Shown here: one piece after another, positions 53,117 to 61,991 of the stretch
Position numbering within the stretch: position 1 is the stretch's first letter
Layout of the letters: each line of letters begins with the position of its first letter
NCBI RefSeq assembly: GCF_001718795.1
Contig: NZ_CP013438.1
Span: 868,001 to 932,000, forward strand
Reading direction: 5' to 3'
DNA from: Burkholderia latens
Lineage (GTDB): Bacteria; Pseudomonadota; Gammaproteobacteria; Burkholderiales; Burkholderiaceae
DNA: 64,000 bases
Notes under the pieces: model-generated
Seen by the model: the letters and a program-made list of their open reading frames with translations, nothing else
Told to the model about the DNA's origin: nothing
Databases searched by the model: none
Translations under genes and position numbers: made by a program

Positions 53117-55339
53117 ATGAAGATGGAAAGACCGTTATCGGGCGTACATCGCGACGGACCGAAGTACGCGTCGCCTGGGGCGATCGGCGTGTCGCCGCTC
53201 GACATGCTGGAGAACGCGCTCGAGCACGGGCGGCTGTTTCTGATCGTGTTCTGCGCATGCGTGCTAGCAGCGCTCACGTACGCGATCGCGGCAACGCCGA
53301 TTTACGCAGCCGACGCGTTGATCCGGATCGAGGAGAACAAGCCGAGCGCGCTGGGTTCGCTCTCGGCGATTTCCAAGGCGCTCGACATCCAGAACTCCGC
53401 AGTGACCGGCGAAATCGACGTCGTTCGATCGCGGTCGGTGCTCACCGAGGCCATCGACGCGACCGGCGCGCGCGCCGACGTATCCGTGCGGAATCACCTT
53501 CCCGTCATTGGCAGCCTGATCGGCTCGCTGATGCCGAAGGACGCGAACGGCCTCGCGGCCGCACCGTTCGGCTTGTCGTCATGGGCATGGGGCGGCGAGC
53601 GCGTCGAATTCGGCGCATTCGACGCGCCACCGGCGCAGGTCGGCAAGTCGCTGGAACTCGACTATCTCGGCGACAACCGCTTCCGGCTCAAGGACGGCAA
53701 CGGCGACGAGGTGCTGAGCGGCGTGGTCGGCGTGCCGAGCAGCGCGAACGGCTACCGGGTCGACGTATCGCGTATCGTCGCGCGCCCGGGCATGGAATTC
53801 CGCGTACGGTACATCGGCTTGGAGTCGCGCATCGAGGCCATTCTGAAGAAGCTCAGCGTGACCGAGACGAAGCGCCAGTCGGGCATCATGCAGCTGAACT
53901 TCGAGGATCCGGATCCCGTGTTCGCCGCCAGGATGCTCAATGCGATCGCCGTCAGCTATCTGAACTTCAACGCGAAACGCCGCGCCGAGGATGCCGAGCG
54001 CAGTCTCGCGTTCCTTAACACCCAATTGCCTGCCGTCAAGGCGCGGCTTCAGCAGGCCGAGCAGGCATTGAACGCATTCCGGAACCAGCAGGGCTCGATC
54101 GACGCGCAGGGGGACATCAACCTGCTCGTGGATCAACTTGCGTTCGTCGACAAGTCGCGCCTCGAGGCCAAGCTCGAATATCAGGATCTGCTGTCGAAGT
54201 ATGTGCCCGGACAGCCGCAGGTCGTCGCGGCGGCGAACAAGCTCAAGGAACTGGACCAGCAGGCGGCAATGCTGAAGGAAAAGGCGGCGCGTCTGCCGTC
54301 GCAGCAGCAGACATACCTGAGGCTCGCGCGCGATGTCGAGGTGAACAATCAGCTGTACGTCGGGCTTCTGAACAATACGCAGCAACTGCAGATCGCGGAG
54401 GCGGGCACGGTCGGCAACGCATCGATCGTCGACAAGGCAGCCGTCATCGACAAGCCGGTCAGGCCGAAACGGATGCTCGTCGTGCTGGCGGGCGGCGTGA
54501 TCGGCGCGTTGCTGGCTTTCGCGATCGTCCAGGGCGTCGCGCTGCTGTCCGGACGCATCCGCGATCTGGATCGTGTCGCGGAGGCGACCGGCATTCCGGT
54601 GCTTGGCGTGCTGCCGGCGGCGTCGCAGGTCGGCTTGGTCGATACCGATCCGGCGGCCACGACCGCGAACGCGGCTCGGCGGGCGGACGCGCCGCTCGCC
54701 GATGCGTTGGACGGGCTCGCATTGGCGCTGCAGTATCGGCTGCGCGCGGATCGGCGCGCGTCGAAGATCATCGTGATGACGTCCGCGGTGCCCGGTCAGG
54801 GCAAGTCGATGATCGTCGCGAATCTCGCTTGGCTGTTTTCGCAGAAGGGAATCAGGACGGCGATCGTGGATGCCAACGTGTCTGCGCCGGCACTGCATCG
54901 CTACGTGCCGGTGAACGCCACGAACGGGCTGTACGACGTGCTCGCGGGCACGCTTCCGCCCGAGAGCGCGATGGTTCGCGTGGCAGACAATTTCCACCTG
55001 CTGCCGGCCGGCAACGTCGGTGCGGCAGCGCGCAAGCGGCTCGATGCGTCGGACGTCGATCGGCTCGTCGCGTCGTTGCGGGACCGGTACGACATGATCG
55101 TCGTGGACGCGCCGTCGGCGCTGCCGGTGGCGGACGTCGCCGCGCTATCGAAATTTTCCGACCTGACGTTGCTGGTGGCGCGGCAAGGTGAGGTCGGCTC
55201 CGCCGAATTGATGGATGCGCTCGATGGCTTGCGGCTGGTCGGTGCGCGCGTCGACGGCCTCGTGTTGAACGGCTTCTCGCCGTCGCCGCTGCGTCGGATT
55301 CGCCGCGCCGGTGTGCAATTGCGCGAGCGTCATGCGTGA
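53117..55339 (+). CDS. wzc: Wzc-like polysaccharide co-polymerase with degenerate kinase domain, no tyrosine tail
   Basis: The protein has 740 residues. TM1 lies at about 40-60 and TM2 at about 453-478, around a periplasmic Wzz domain with a long coiled coil (near residues 285-420). The C-terminal BY-kinase-like domain has Walker A PGQGKS at 559-564 and Walker B IVVDAP (D664). However, Walker A' reads VDANVSAP (D585, N587) instead of the usual DADxRxP. The last tyrosine is Y658: the C-terminus (RRIRRAGVQLRERHA) has no tyrosine cluster. It should control chain length and export with Wza, but probably cannot undergo normal tail autophosphorylation. ATG 53117 has a GGAG site; an in-frame GTG 53057 lies upstream. 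Confidence 0.87.
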   Translation: MKMERPLSGVHRDGPKYASPGAIGVSPLDMLENALEHGRLFLIVFCACVLAALTYAIAATPIYAADALIRIEENKPSALGSLSAISKALDIQNSAVTGEIDVVRSRSVLTEAIDATGARADVSVRNHLPVIGSLIGSLMPKDANGLAAAPFGLSSWAWGGERVEFGAFDAPPAQVGKSLELDYLGDNRFRLKDGNGDEVLSGVVGVPSSANGYRVDVSRIVARPGMEFRVRYIGLESRIEAILKKLSVTETKRQSGIMQLNFEDPDPVFAARMLNAIAVSYLNFNAKRRAEDAERSLAFLNTQLPAVKARLQQAEQALNAFRNQQGSIDAQGDINLLVDQLAFVDKSRLEAKLEYQDLLSKYVPGQPQVVAAANKLKELDQQAAMLKEKAARLPSQQQTYLRLARDVEVNNQLYVGLLNNTQQLQIAEAGTVGNASIVDKAAVIDKPVRPKRMLVVLAGGVIGALLAFAIVQGVALLSGRIRDLDRVAEATGIPVLGVLPAASQVGLVDTDPAATTANAARRADAPLADALDGLALALQYRLRADRRASKIIVMTSAVPGQGKSMIVANLAWLFSQKGIRTAIVDANVSAPALHRYVPVNATNGLYDVLAGTLPPESAMVRVADNFHLLPAGNVGAAARKRLDASDVDRLVASLRDRYDMIVVDAPSALPVADVAALSKFSDLTLLVARQGEVGSAELMDALDGLRLVGARVDGLVLNGFSPSPLRRIRRAGVQLRERHA

Positions 55340-56543
55340 CGGCGGCCGGAGCGATGCAACGATGAGCGATTCGATGGCAAGGATGGACGATCCGCGTGCC
55401 GACGCGTGCGCGACGCGGATCGTGTGGTTTCTCGGGCCGCGGCCGGCGAGCTGGAATGGCGTGATGCGGTACAGCCTGATGTGCATAGACCTGATACCCG
55501 GCGGCGACGGCTGGCGTGTCGACGCGATCGATATTCCGGCGCCGCCGCGTTCGCTCCGGCGCTACTGGACGCAGTTCGTCGTCTATCCGCTGCGCGCGGT
55601 CGCGGCCGCACGCGCGGGCGCCTTCGTCGTGCTCTACCAGGAGGATCTGGCGTTTCTGATTCCGCTGGTCCGGTTCGCGGGCGGACGCGTCGGGATCGTG
55701 CTGCACCACGTTCAACGTCCGGCACAGGCATGCGGTTTCGTCGAGCAACTGAAGGCCGCGTATGTCCGCGTGACGCAGTCGCTGATCGCTCGCGCGGACA
55801 TGGTGATTACGCCGTCGGACGTGACCGCGCAGGAAGCCGTCGCCGAGATGGGCGTGAGCGCGGACAGGATTCAGGTGGTGCCCAATGCGTTCGACGATCG
55901 CCATGCACCGGTCGATACACAGGTTCGCGCGCGTGCGAGATCGGTGCTGGCGACGCGCTTCGGCATCGATACCGGCGACGCGCTGGTCGTGCTGAACGTC
56001 GGCTCCGACGAAACCCGCAAGAACAACGCAACGCTGTTTCGCGCGCTCGCATTGCTCGAGCGCAGCAAGACGGTGGTGCTGCGCGTGGGCCAGCCGCTGC
56101 ATCAGAACAATCGCCGCGAGTGCGTGGCCATTGCCGAACAGGCAGGGCTGGATGCCCACTTCATCGAGCATGTCGACGATGAAACGCTCGGGTACTTCTA
56201 TCAGGCCGCGGACCTCTACGTGTCGCCGACGCTGCATGAGGGTTTCGGCCGCACGGTGATCGAGGCTCAGACCGTCGGCGTGCCGGTGATCGCCTCCGAT
56301 CTTCCGGTTTATCGCTACACGATGGGCGATTCGTTCGTGCCGGTGACCGATGCGACGGATGCTGGCGAATGGGCGCGGCAGATCGAGCGGGTGGCCGGCG
56401 ATCCGTCGCTGCAGGCCGAGCTCGTGCGCAGCGGCCGCGAGAACGCCCGGCGCTTTTCGTCCGCGGCCGTCGGCGCGCTGCTGCAGCGGACGCTGCAGCG
56501 CGCGGTGCGCGACGTCCCCCGCGCGACCAGGGCCGACGCATGA
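55332..56543 (+). CDS. Glycosyltransferase family 4 protein
   Basis: This 403-residue GT-B enzyme has an N-terminal acceptor domain (IVWFLGPRPASWNGVMRYSL). The C-terminal nucleotide-sugar domain holds the family 4 motif YVSPTLHEGFGRTVIEAQTV (the E-x7-E region) and NVGSDETRKNNATLFRALAL. It transfers a sugar during repeat-unit assembly at the cytoplasmic face. The start may be ATG 55332 (overlapping the Wzc stop by 8 bases) or ATG 55362 (with a GGAG upstream). Donor and linkage are unknown; GDP-heptose is one option. Confidence 0.83.
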   Translation: MRDGGRSDATMSDSMARMDDPRADACATRIVWFLGPRPASWNGVMRYSLMCIDLIPGGDGWRVDAIDIPAPPRSLRRYWTQFVVYPLRAVAAARAGAFVVLYQEDLAFLIPLVRFAGGRVGIVLHHVQRPAQACGFVEQLKAAYVRVTQSLIARADMVITPSDVTAQEAVAEMGVSADRIQVVPNAFDDRHAPVDTQVRARARSVLATRFGIDTGDALVVLNVGSDETRKNNATLFRALALLERSKTVVLRVGQPLHQNNRRECVAIAEQAGLDAHFIEHVDDETLGYFYQAADLYVSPTLHEGFGRTVIEAQTVGVPVIASDLPVYRYTMGDSFVPVTDATDAGEWARQIERVAGDPSLQAELVRSGRENARRFSSAAVGALLQRTLQRAVRDVPRATRADA

Positions 56544-57988
56544 AGGCCGCCGCGATGCAAGCCGACGCCGCAACCGGCATGCGCGCCACGATCGGTGTCG
56601 CCGCATGGACGCTGTTCGCGCTCGCGCTCGCAATCAACACGATGCTGCCGATGCTCGGCATCGTTCAGCCGAGCGCGCTCTGCACGCTGCTGGTCGCCGT
56701 GGCGGCGGTGATCGCGCTGATCCGGTGCAGTCCGGTGTTCGCCGTGTCGATGCTCTACCTGCTGGTGATTGGGTTGACGGCGTTCGTCGCCGGCGTCGGG
56801 ATCGAATCGGGCGGGTTCCTGCGTGAAACGGAAATCTTCGGTATCGCAAACGGTGCATTCAGCCGCTTGCTTTTGCTGTATCTGGTGTTCGTCGTCTGCG
56901 CGCTATTGGCGTTTCGACGCATCTTCGACGAACGCGCCGCGCATGCGCCGATCGACGTGCGCATGACCCGGCACGCGTCCGGTGTCGTACTCGGGCTCGG
57001 GCTGGCGGCCGTGATTCTGGGCACGGGCGTGGTCGCCGGCCTGAGCGGCGGTTTCGCGATGTTGAGCGGCGTCAACCGCTATGCGCTGCGAAACGATGCA
57101 TCGAACGGGATGCTGTTCAACCTGTTCCTGAACAATCAGACGTTCGTCGCGATGCTGCTTGGCACGTTCTGCACGAGTTCGATCCGGCCGGTCCGGTGGC
57201 TCTCGGCCGCGATGATCGTGGCGGATCTGCTGCTCGCGGCATTGCACGGCGAGCAGTTCATGTCGGTCCTGCACATCTGCCTGACGATGCTGGTTCCGTT
57301 CATCGCGATTCATGCGATAAACGGCCGGCCGGTGCTGCGATATCTGGGCGTCGGTGCGGCGATTGCGCTGCTGATCGGCAGTATTTCCGTGTTTTACGCG
57401 TACAAGGGGCAGGGGCTCGACGCGTCCGAAACGATCGTTTCCCGCTTCCTCGAGCAGGGGCAGGCGTGGTACGTCGTGGATAGCGACGCCCGGACGTTCT
57501 GGGCCCCTGCGCTCGGGGGATTGCCGGCTTTCGAACGTTTCATCGCGTCGCTCGGATCGCTGACGGAGCCGACTTTCTTCGGCGACGCGCGGGTCAGCGG
57601 ATTGCGCGATCTGATGCTGTCGTACGGAACGCCGGACATCCTGCGCGCGTATGTGTTCGACGACGTCACATTCACGATGGGAAACATGGCGGTGCCGGTT
57701 TACTGGTTCGGCTATGCGGGCGGCGCGCTGTTCGTGTCGATCACCGGCGTGGTCTACGGCGCGCTGAGCGCGATGATGATCCGGATCGCGATGCGCGGCG
57801 GCGTGGTCACGCTGTGGCTGGCGTCGAAGGTGTTTGCATACGCGACATTCGCCGCGCAGCAGGGCGACTACTGGACGATGTTCGGGGCGCGCACGATCGT
57901 GTACCTCGCGATCATGGCGCTCTGGTGGCTCTGCGTGGACGCGAAGCAGGCGGCGCGTGCGGAACCGGCACTGGCAGGATCGTCGTGA
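56540..57988 (+). CDS. Wzy-like polysaccharide polymerase
   Basis: This 482-residue integral membrane protein has about eleven hydrophobic helices. A large soluble loop lies near residues 290-375 (YKGQGLDASETIVSRFLEQG, then WAPALGGLPAFERFIASLGS). Sequence conservation in the family is low, and the call rests on topology, size and position between a glycosyltransferase and a flippase, exactly where Wzy is expected. It would polymerise repeat units in the periplasm. Its ATG overlaps the previous stop, and its stop overlaps the GTG of the flippase. Confidence 0.75.
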   Translation: MKAAAMQADAATGMRATIGVAAWTLFALALAINTMLPMLGIVQPSALCTLLVAVAAVIALIRCSPVFAVSMLYLLVIGLTAFVAGVGIESGGFLRETEIFGIANGAFSRLLLLYLVFVVCALLAFRRIFDERAAHAPIDVRMTRHASGVVLGLGLAAVILGTGVVAGLSGGFAMLSGVNRYALRNDASNGMLFNLFLNNQTFVAMLLGTFCTSSIRPVRWLSAAMIVADLLLAALHGEQFMSVLHICLTMLVPFIAIHAINGRPVLRYLGVGAAIALLIGSISVFYAYKGQGLDASETIVSRFLEQGQAWYVVDSDARTFWAPALGGLPAFERFIASLGSLTEPTFFGDARVSGLRDLMLSYGTPDILRAYVFDDVTFTMGNMAVPVYWFGYAGGALFVSITGVVYGALSAMMIRIAMRGGVVTLWLASKVFAYATFAAQQGDYWTMFGARTIVYLAIMALWWLCVDAKQAARAEPALAGSS

Positions 57989-59223
57989 ACGCATTCGTCA
58001 CACTTCTGTTTTCGTCGTTTACCGGCGTGGTCTGCGAGAAGCTCATCGGCGCGCTTGCCGCCGTCGCGAGCAACCACCTGTTCGCAAATATCTACGGCGC
58101 GCGGCTGTTCGGCGAATTGCAGTTCTCGCTGTCGCTCGCGTACGTGATCGGCAGTATCGCACTGATCTTCGGCGCGCAGGTCATCCAGCCGATCCTCGGC
58201 AAACATCCGCGCTTGCGCCACATCGTCGTCTACCGGGCGTTTCGCCTGCGGCTCGCGCTGACGCTTGCGGTGATGCTGGCTTTCATGGTCATCGTGATGG
58301 TCGTCATGCATCCGTCGAGCGTGTCCGAGCTGACGCTGATCGCCGCATTCGCGCTGATCGTCGAGCCGATAGCGCTGGGTTCGCTGATGGCCTACGCGGA
58401 AGCGAGGCCGTGGGTCATCACGCGCGCGCGCGCCTATGCCAGCTGCGCCCGCGTGCTGTGGCTGTATGTTGCCGCGCACGCGTCGATGGGGGCGATGGTC
58501 GCTGCATTCGCGTGGCCGCTGGAGGCCTGTGTCGCGGCGGCCGCGCCGTTCAGCCGCTATCGCTCGCTCGCATTGCAATCGCCGAAGTCCTTTCACGGCG
58601 ACGCCGTCGTGACGCGCACGCTCGTCGTTCGCGGGCTAAAGGTCTGGCCCGCCATCGTGGCGGGGGTTCTGGTGCTGAGAATGGACCGCCTGCTGCTCGG
58701 CATGCTGGTATCCAAAGCCGATCTCGGCATCTATGCAGCGGCCGCCTCGCTGGTGGAACAGTGGAATTCGGTTGGAACGACCCTCGCGCTGGCGCTGGCG
58801 CCGAGCATGGTCTTCGCCGCACGCACGGAATCGCAGATGCGCGAGAAGGCGGTGAAGCTCGGTGTGTATCTCGCGCTCGTCGGCTGCGTGGCCTGGATCG
58901 GCAGCTTCTTCATCGGCAGGCAGGTATTCCTGATGATCTACGGTCCCGCGTTCGTAAAAGGTGTATCGATCATGATCTACGCGAGCGGATGCTCGATCGC
59001 GACGTTCATGGACGCCGGCCTGAGCACCTGGTTGCTTGCAGTGCGCCGCTACCGGCTGATCATGCTCAAGCAGGTGCTGATCGTCGCGAGCCTCGCTGCG
59101 GCACCGTTCGTTGCGCCCCGCGCATTCGTCGCATACGCGCCGTCCACCGGCATCGCCGTGTCGCTCGTCGTGTTCTGGGGCGGTTTGTTCGCTCACCGGC
59201 TCTACACCAGGGACGCGTCGTGA
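57985..59223 (+). CDS. Wzx-like polysaccharide flippase
   Basis: This 412-residue protein has about twelve membrane helices of the MOP/PST superfamily. It has the typical first-helix region (VASNHLFANIYGARLFGELQ) and a basic/aromatic residue pattern in the middle (RMDRLLLGMLVSKADLGIYA). It flips undecaprenyl-linked repeat units across the inner membrane. It starts at GTG 57985, overlapping the polymerase stop. The presence of both Wzx and Wzy types and absence of ABC exporter genes define a Wzx/Wzy-dependent pathway. Confidence 0.83.
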   Translation: MNAFVTLLFSSFTGVVCEKLIGALAAVASNHLFANIYGARLFGELQFSLSLAYVIGSIALIFGAQVIQPILGKHPRLRHIVVYRAFRLRLALTLAVMLAFMVIVMVVMHPSSVSELTLIAAFALIVEPIALGSLMAYAEARPWVITRARAYASCARVLWLYVAAHASMGAMVAAFAWPLEACVAAAAPFSRYRSLALQSPKSFHGDAVVTRTLVVRGLKVWPAIVAGVLVLRMDRLLLGMLVSKADLGIYAAAASLVEQWNSVGTTLALALAPSMVFAARTESQMREKAVKLGVYLALVGCVAWIGSFFIGRQVFLMIYGPAFVKGVSIMIYASGCSIATFMDAGLSTWLLAVRRYRLIMLKQVLIVASLAAAPFVAPRAFVAYAPSTGIAVSLVVFWGGLFAHRLYTRDAS

Positions 59224-60467
59224 AGATCTGCCTCTGCGCCAATCGCTTTCCGCCGAACGTGGTCGGCGGCGCCGAAATCGTCGTTCGCGATCTCGCCGTT
59301 GCACTGCGCGATCGCGGTCACGACGTGTCGATCCTGACGCTGTCGGATGCACGGACGTCGAAGCGGCGCGTGTTCGACGGACTGCCGGTCAATGCGATGC
59401 CGAACCTGAACGTCTACAACCAGTTTGCGCCCGGGCCGCGGCACTGGCTCGGGAAGGCGCTCTTTGCCGCGGTCGATATCTTCAATCCGCTCGTGTTTCT
59501 TTGCGCGTGGCGGGAACTGAAGTCGCTGGGCGCCGAAGTCCTGTGCACCAACAACATCAAGGGCATCGGGCCCGCGATATGGCTCGCGGCCCGCGTGCTG
59601 CGCATTCCGGTGGTGCATGTGATGCACGATTACTGGCTGATCTGTCCGGCGTCGACGCGGTTCGCGAACGGCCGCGCGTGCGACGGCGCGTGCGGCGCGT
59701 GCCGGAGGCTTTCCGCTCCGAAGGCGCGGCTGTCACGCATGGTCGGCCACGCGGTCGCGGTGAGCGACTTCGTGATGGCGCGTCACCGCGAGCAGCGTTT
59801 CTTTCCCGGTGCGATGCAGACGGTGATTCGCAACCCCGTCGCACCGATTGGCGCGGGACACGCGACCGAACCTGCGCGCCCGCGCACGCCGTTTCGCGTC
59901 GGGTTCATCGGGCGAATCGACGCGACCAAGGGCATCCGCGAGTTTTTCGCGAGCGTGGCGTACGCGTCCAGGATCGCGCCGGCAATTGAAGTGCATGTTG
60001 CCGGCCGCGACCCCGACGGCATGCTGCCGGCCCTGATGCGCGAGTACCCGGGCCTGAGCGTCGTCGCGCATGGCTTCGTGAGCGCGCCGGATTTCTACAG
60101 GAGCGTCGATCTCGTCGCGGTGACATCGATGTGGGACGAGCCGTTCGGTGTGGTGGCCATCGAGCCGTGGGCATTCTTCAAGCCGACCGTCGCCTTCGCG
60201 TCGGGCGGTCTGACCGAAGTATTCGCAGAACTGCCCAAGTTGCTCGTCGCGCGCGGCGATTGCGACGCGCTCGGTGCGTTGATCGGACGGCTCGCGACGG
60301 ATGAAGCGTGGTATCTGCAGGTTGCGCGCCGCTGCCACGCCCAGCGCGAGGCGTTCGGGCAGGCGCGACAGGTCGGTCAATTCGAGCAGGTTCTGCAAGC
60401 GGCGATTGCCGGACGCAACGAGAACGGTCGCGTGACGCGCAAGCGGGAGGCGCAACGCGATGCATGA
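59220..60467 (+). CDS. Glycosyltransferase family 4 protein
   Basis: This 415-residue GT-B enzyme opens KICLCANRFPPNVVGGAEIV, the GGAE acceptor-loop signature. It contains VVHVMHDYWLICPASTRFAN with a cysteine-rich stretch (CDGACGACRR) often seen in family 4 transferases. The donor domain follows: FRVGFIGRIDATKGIREFFA, then TSMWDEPFGVVAIEPWAFFK. It starts at GTG 59220, overlapping the flippase stop, and its own end overlaps the next frame. Donor and acceptor are unknown. Confidence 0.85.
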   Translation: MKICLCANRFPPNVVGGAEIVVRDLAVALRDRGHDVSILTLSDARTSKRRVFDGLPVNAMPNLNVYNQFAPGPRHWLGKALFAAVDIFNPLVFLCAWRELKSLGAEVLCTNNIKGIGPAIWLAARVLRIPVVHVMHDYWLICPASTRFANGRACDGACGACRRLSAPKARLSRMVGHAVAVSDFVMARHREQRFFPGAMQTVIRNPVAPIGAGHATEPARPRTPFRVGFIGRIDATKGIREFFASVAYASRIAPAIEVHVAGRDPDGMLPALMREYPGLSVVAHGFVSAPDFYRSVDLVAVTSMWDEPFGVVAIEPWAFFKPTVAFASGGLTEVFAELPKLLVARGDCDALGALIGRLATDEAWYLQVARRCHAQREAFGQARQVGQFEQVLQAAIAGRNENGRVTRKREAQRDA

Positions 60468-60573
60468 ATTCGCGAGTCGACGGACGCAGTGGGCGGACGA
60501 AAGCGAAAACGCGCGGGTGTGCACGCGAGCCGAAGGCGGTACATCGGCAATCCCCGCCGAAGCGGGAGGTATC

Positions 60574-61782
60574 GTGAAGAACAGGGTATTGATGGTCATG
60601 ACGCGGGACATCCCGCAGCACGTATCGAACGGGCGCGAGCGGACGCTGCGCTTCATCCGGAATGCGATCGGCGACGAGATGGAAGTCGCAGAGTTCAAGA
60701 TCCGCTCCGTTTTCGAGGATGGTGGATGGTCCGGAAAGCTCGGCGCCGTCGCACGCGTCGCGATCGGTGTGCTGCGCGCCGAACCGTGCGCATTGCAGGT
60801 CGCGATGTTCTGGCGCGCGCGCAAGCGCGCGGAGCTGCTCCGCGTCGTCGAGGCGTCGGCGCCGGACGTGATCTACTTCGACGGCATTCGCATGGTCGAC
60901 TACGCGACGCTGGTCGGACGTCGTTTTCCGCACTGCCGGATCGTCGTCGACTTCGACGATCTGATGTCGCGCCGGGCAGGCATTCTGCGCGCGCACGATT
61001 TCCCGTTGTCGGCCGGCTACCTCGCCAGGTCGATCCCGCGCCCGTTCGTCAGGCTGGCGAACGCATCCATCGTTCGAAAAGCCTTTCTTCGCTACGAGGA
61101 GTTCGCGCTGAGGCGGCAGGAACGGGCCGCGATCCGCGCGTCGAATGCGGTCACGCTCGTGTCGACGGAAGACGCAGGCGCACTGCGCGCGCGGCTGACC
61201 GACGACGAGGCTGCGAAGGCGCACGTGATCGCGCCGCCGCTGAGCTCGCGCACACCGGTGCGTTTTCCCGCGACGCCGCTGCGCTTCGTCTTTATCGGCT
61301 CGGACGCGCAGTTGCAGAACCGCCTCGCCATCGAATACCTGATCCGGCTCTGGGCCCGTGTCGCGCCGGCGAGTCCGCTGGTGATTTTCGGTCGCATGGT
61401 CGGTCGCTACGATCCGGTGCCGAACGTCGTGTTCGCGGGATTCGCGCAAAGCCAGGCGGAGGTCTATACCGGATGCTCGATCGCACTGTGTCCGGCATTT
61501 CTTCGTGGCGGCATCAAATCGAAAGTGCTGGAGGCGATTTCGTACGGCTGCGTCCCGGTGGGCAACGACGCGGCGTACGAGGGGCTCGGATTCCACGACG
61601 ACGCGCTCGCGATGACGGAGCCGCGGCTGGAGCGGTTCGTTACCGCGCCCGACGAGGATCTGCCCAACGTGGTCGCAGCGGCAACGCGCTTCGCGGAGTA
61701 CTGCGACCAGCACTTCAGTATGTCGCGATTCGGACAGCGGTGGCGCGAAGTGATCGCACCGATGCCGGACGGTTCGCGGTAA
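60574..61782 (+). CDS. Glycosyltransferase family 4-like protein
   Basis: This 402-residue protein has a GT-B fold. Its N-terminal domain contains IVVDFDDLMSRRAGILRAHD, as in group 1-type transferases. Its C-terminal domain has LRFVFIGSDAQLQNRLAIEY and FLRGGIKSKVLEAISYGCVP (the donor-binding GIKSKVLEA motif). GTG 60574 has a GGAGG ribosome site at 60565-60569. ATG 60460, overlapping the previous gene, would add 38 low-complexity residues and is less likely. It is the third glycosyltransferase of the locus, implying a repeat unit of roughly three or four sugars if an unlinked enzyme primes it. Confidence 0.8.
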   Translation: MKNRVLMVMTRDIPQHVSNGRERTLRFIRNAIGDEMEVAEFKIRSVFEDGGWSGKLGAVARVAIGVLRAEPCALQVAMFWRARKRAELLRVVEASAPDVIYFDGIRMVDYATLVGRRFPHCRIVVDFDDLMSRRAGILRAHDFPLSAGYLARSIPRPFVRLANASIVRKAFLRYEEFALRRQERAAIRASNAVTLVSTEDAGALRARLTDDEAAKAHVIAPPLSSRTPVRFPATPLRFVFIGSDAQLQNRLAIEYLIRLWARVAPASPLVIFGRMVGRYDPVPNVVFAGFAQSQAEVYTGCSIALCPAFLRGGIKSKVLEAISYGCVPVGNDAAYEGLGFHDDALAMTEPRLERFVTAPDEDLPNVVAAATRFAEYCDQHFSMSRFGQRWREVIAPMPDGSR

Positions 61783-61991
61783 CGCATATCGTGCGGTAGT
61801 AGCACTGCAAGGTCCGGAGCGGCGGCGCGAGGGCGCCGAGGTTGCGGACGTCGTCGAAGTCAGCGGGACGTGACGGCGGTAAAAGGAGCCCGCCTTTGTC
61901 CACAAAGCGATTTGCGCTCGACCGTCAGCGGGACTTCGCCGCGAGACGAACGCGTGCAATCTCCAATTCGATACGGATATCAAATACAAGA

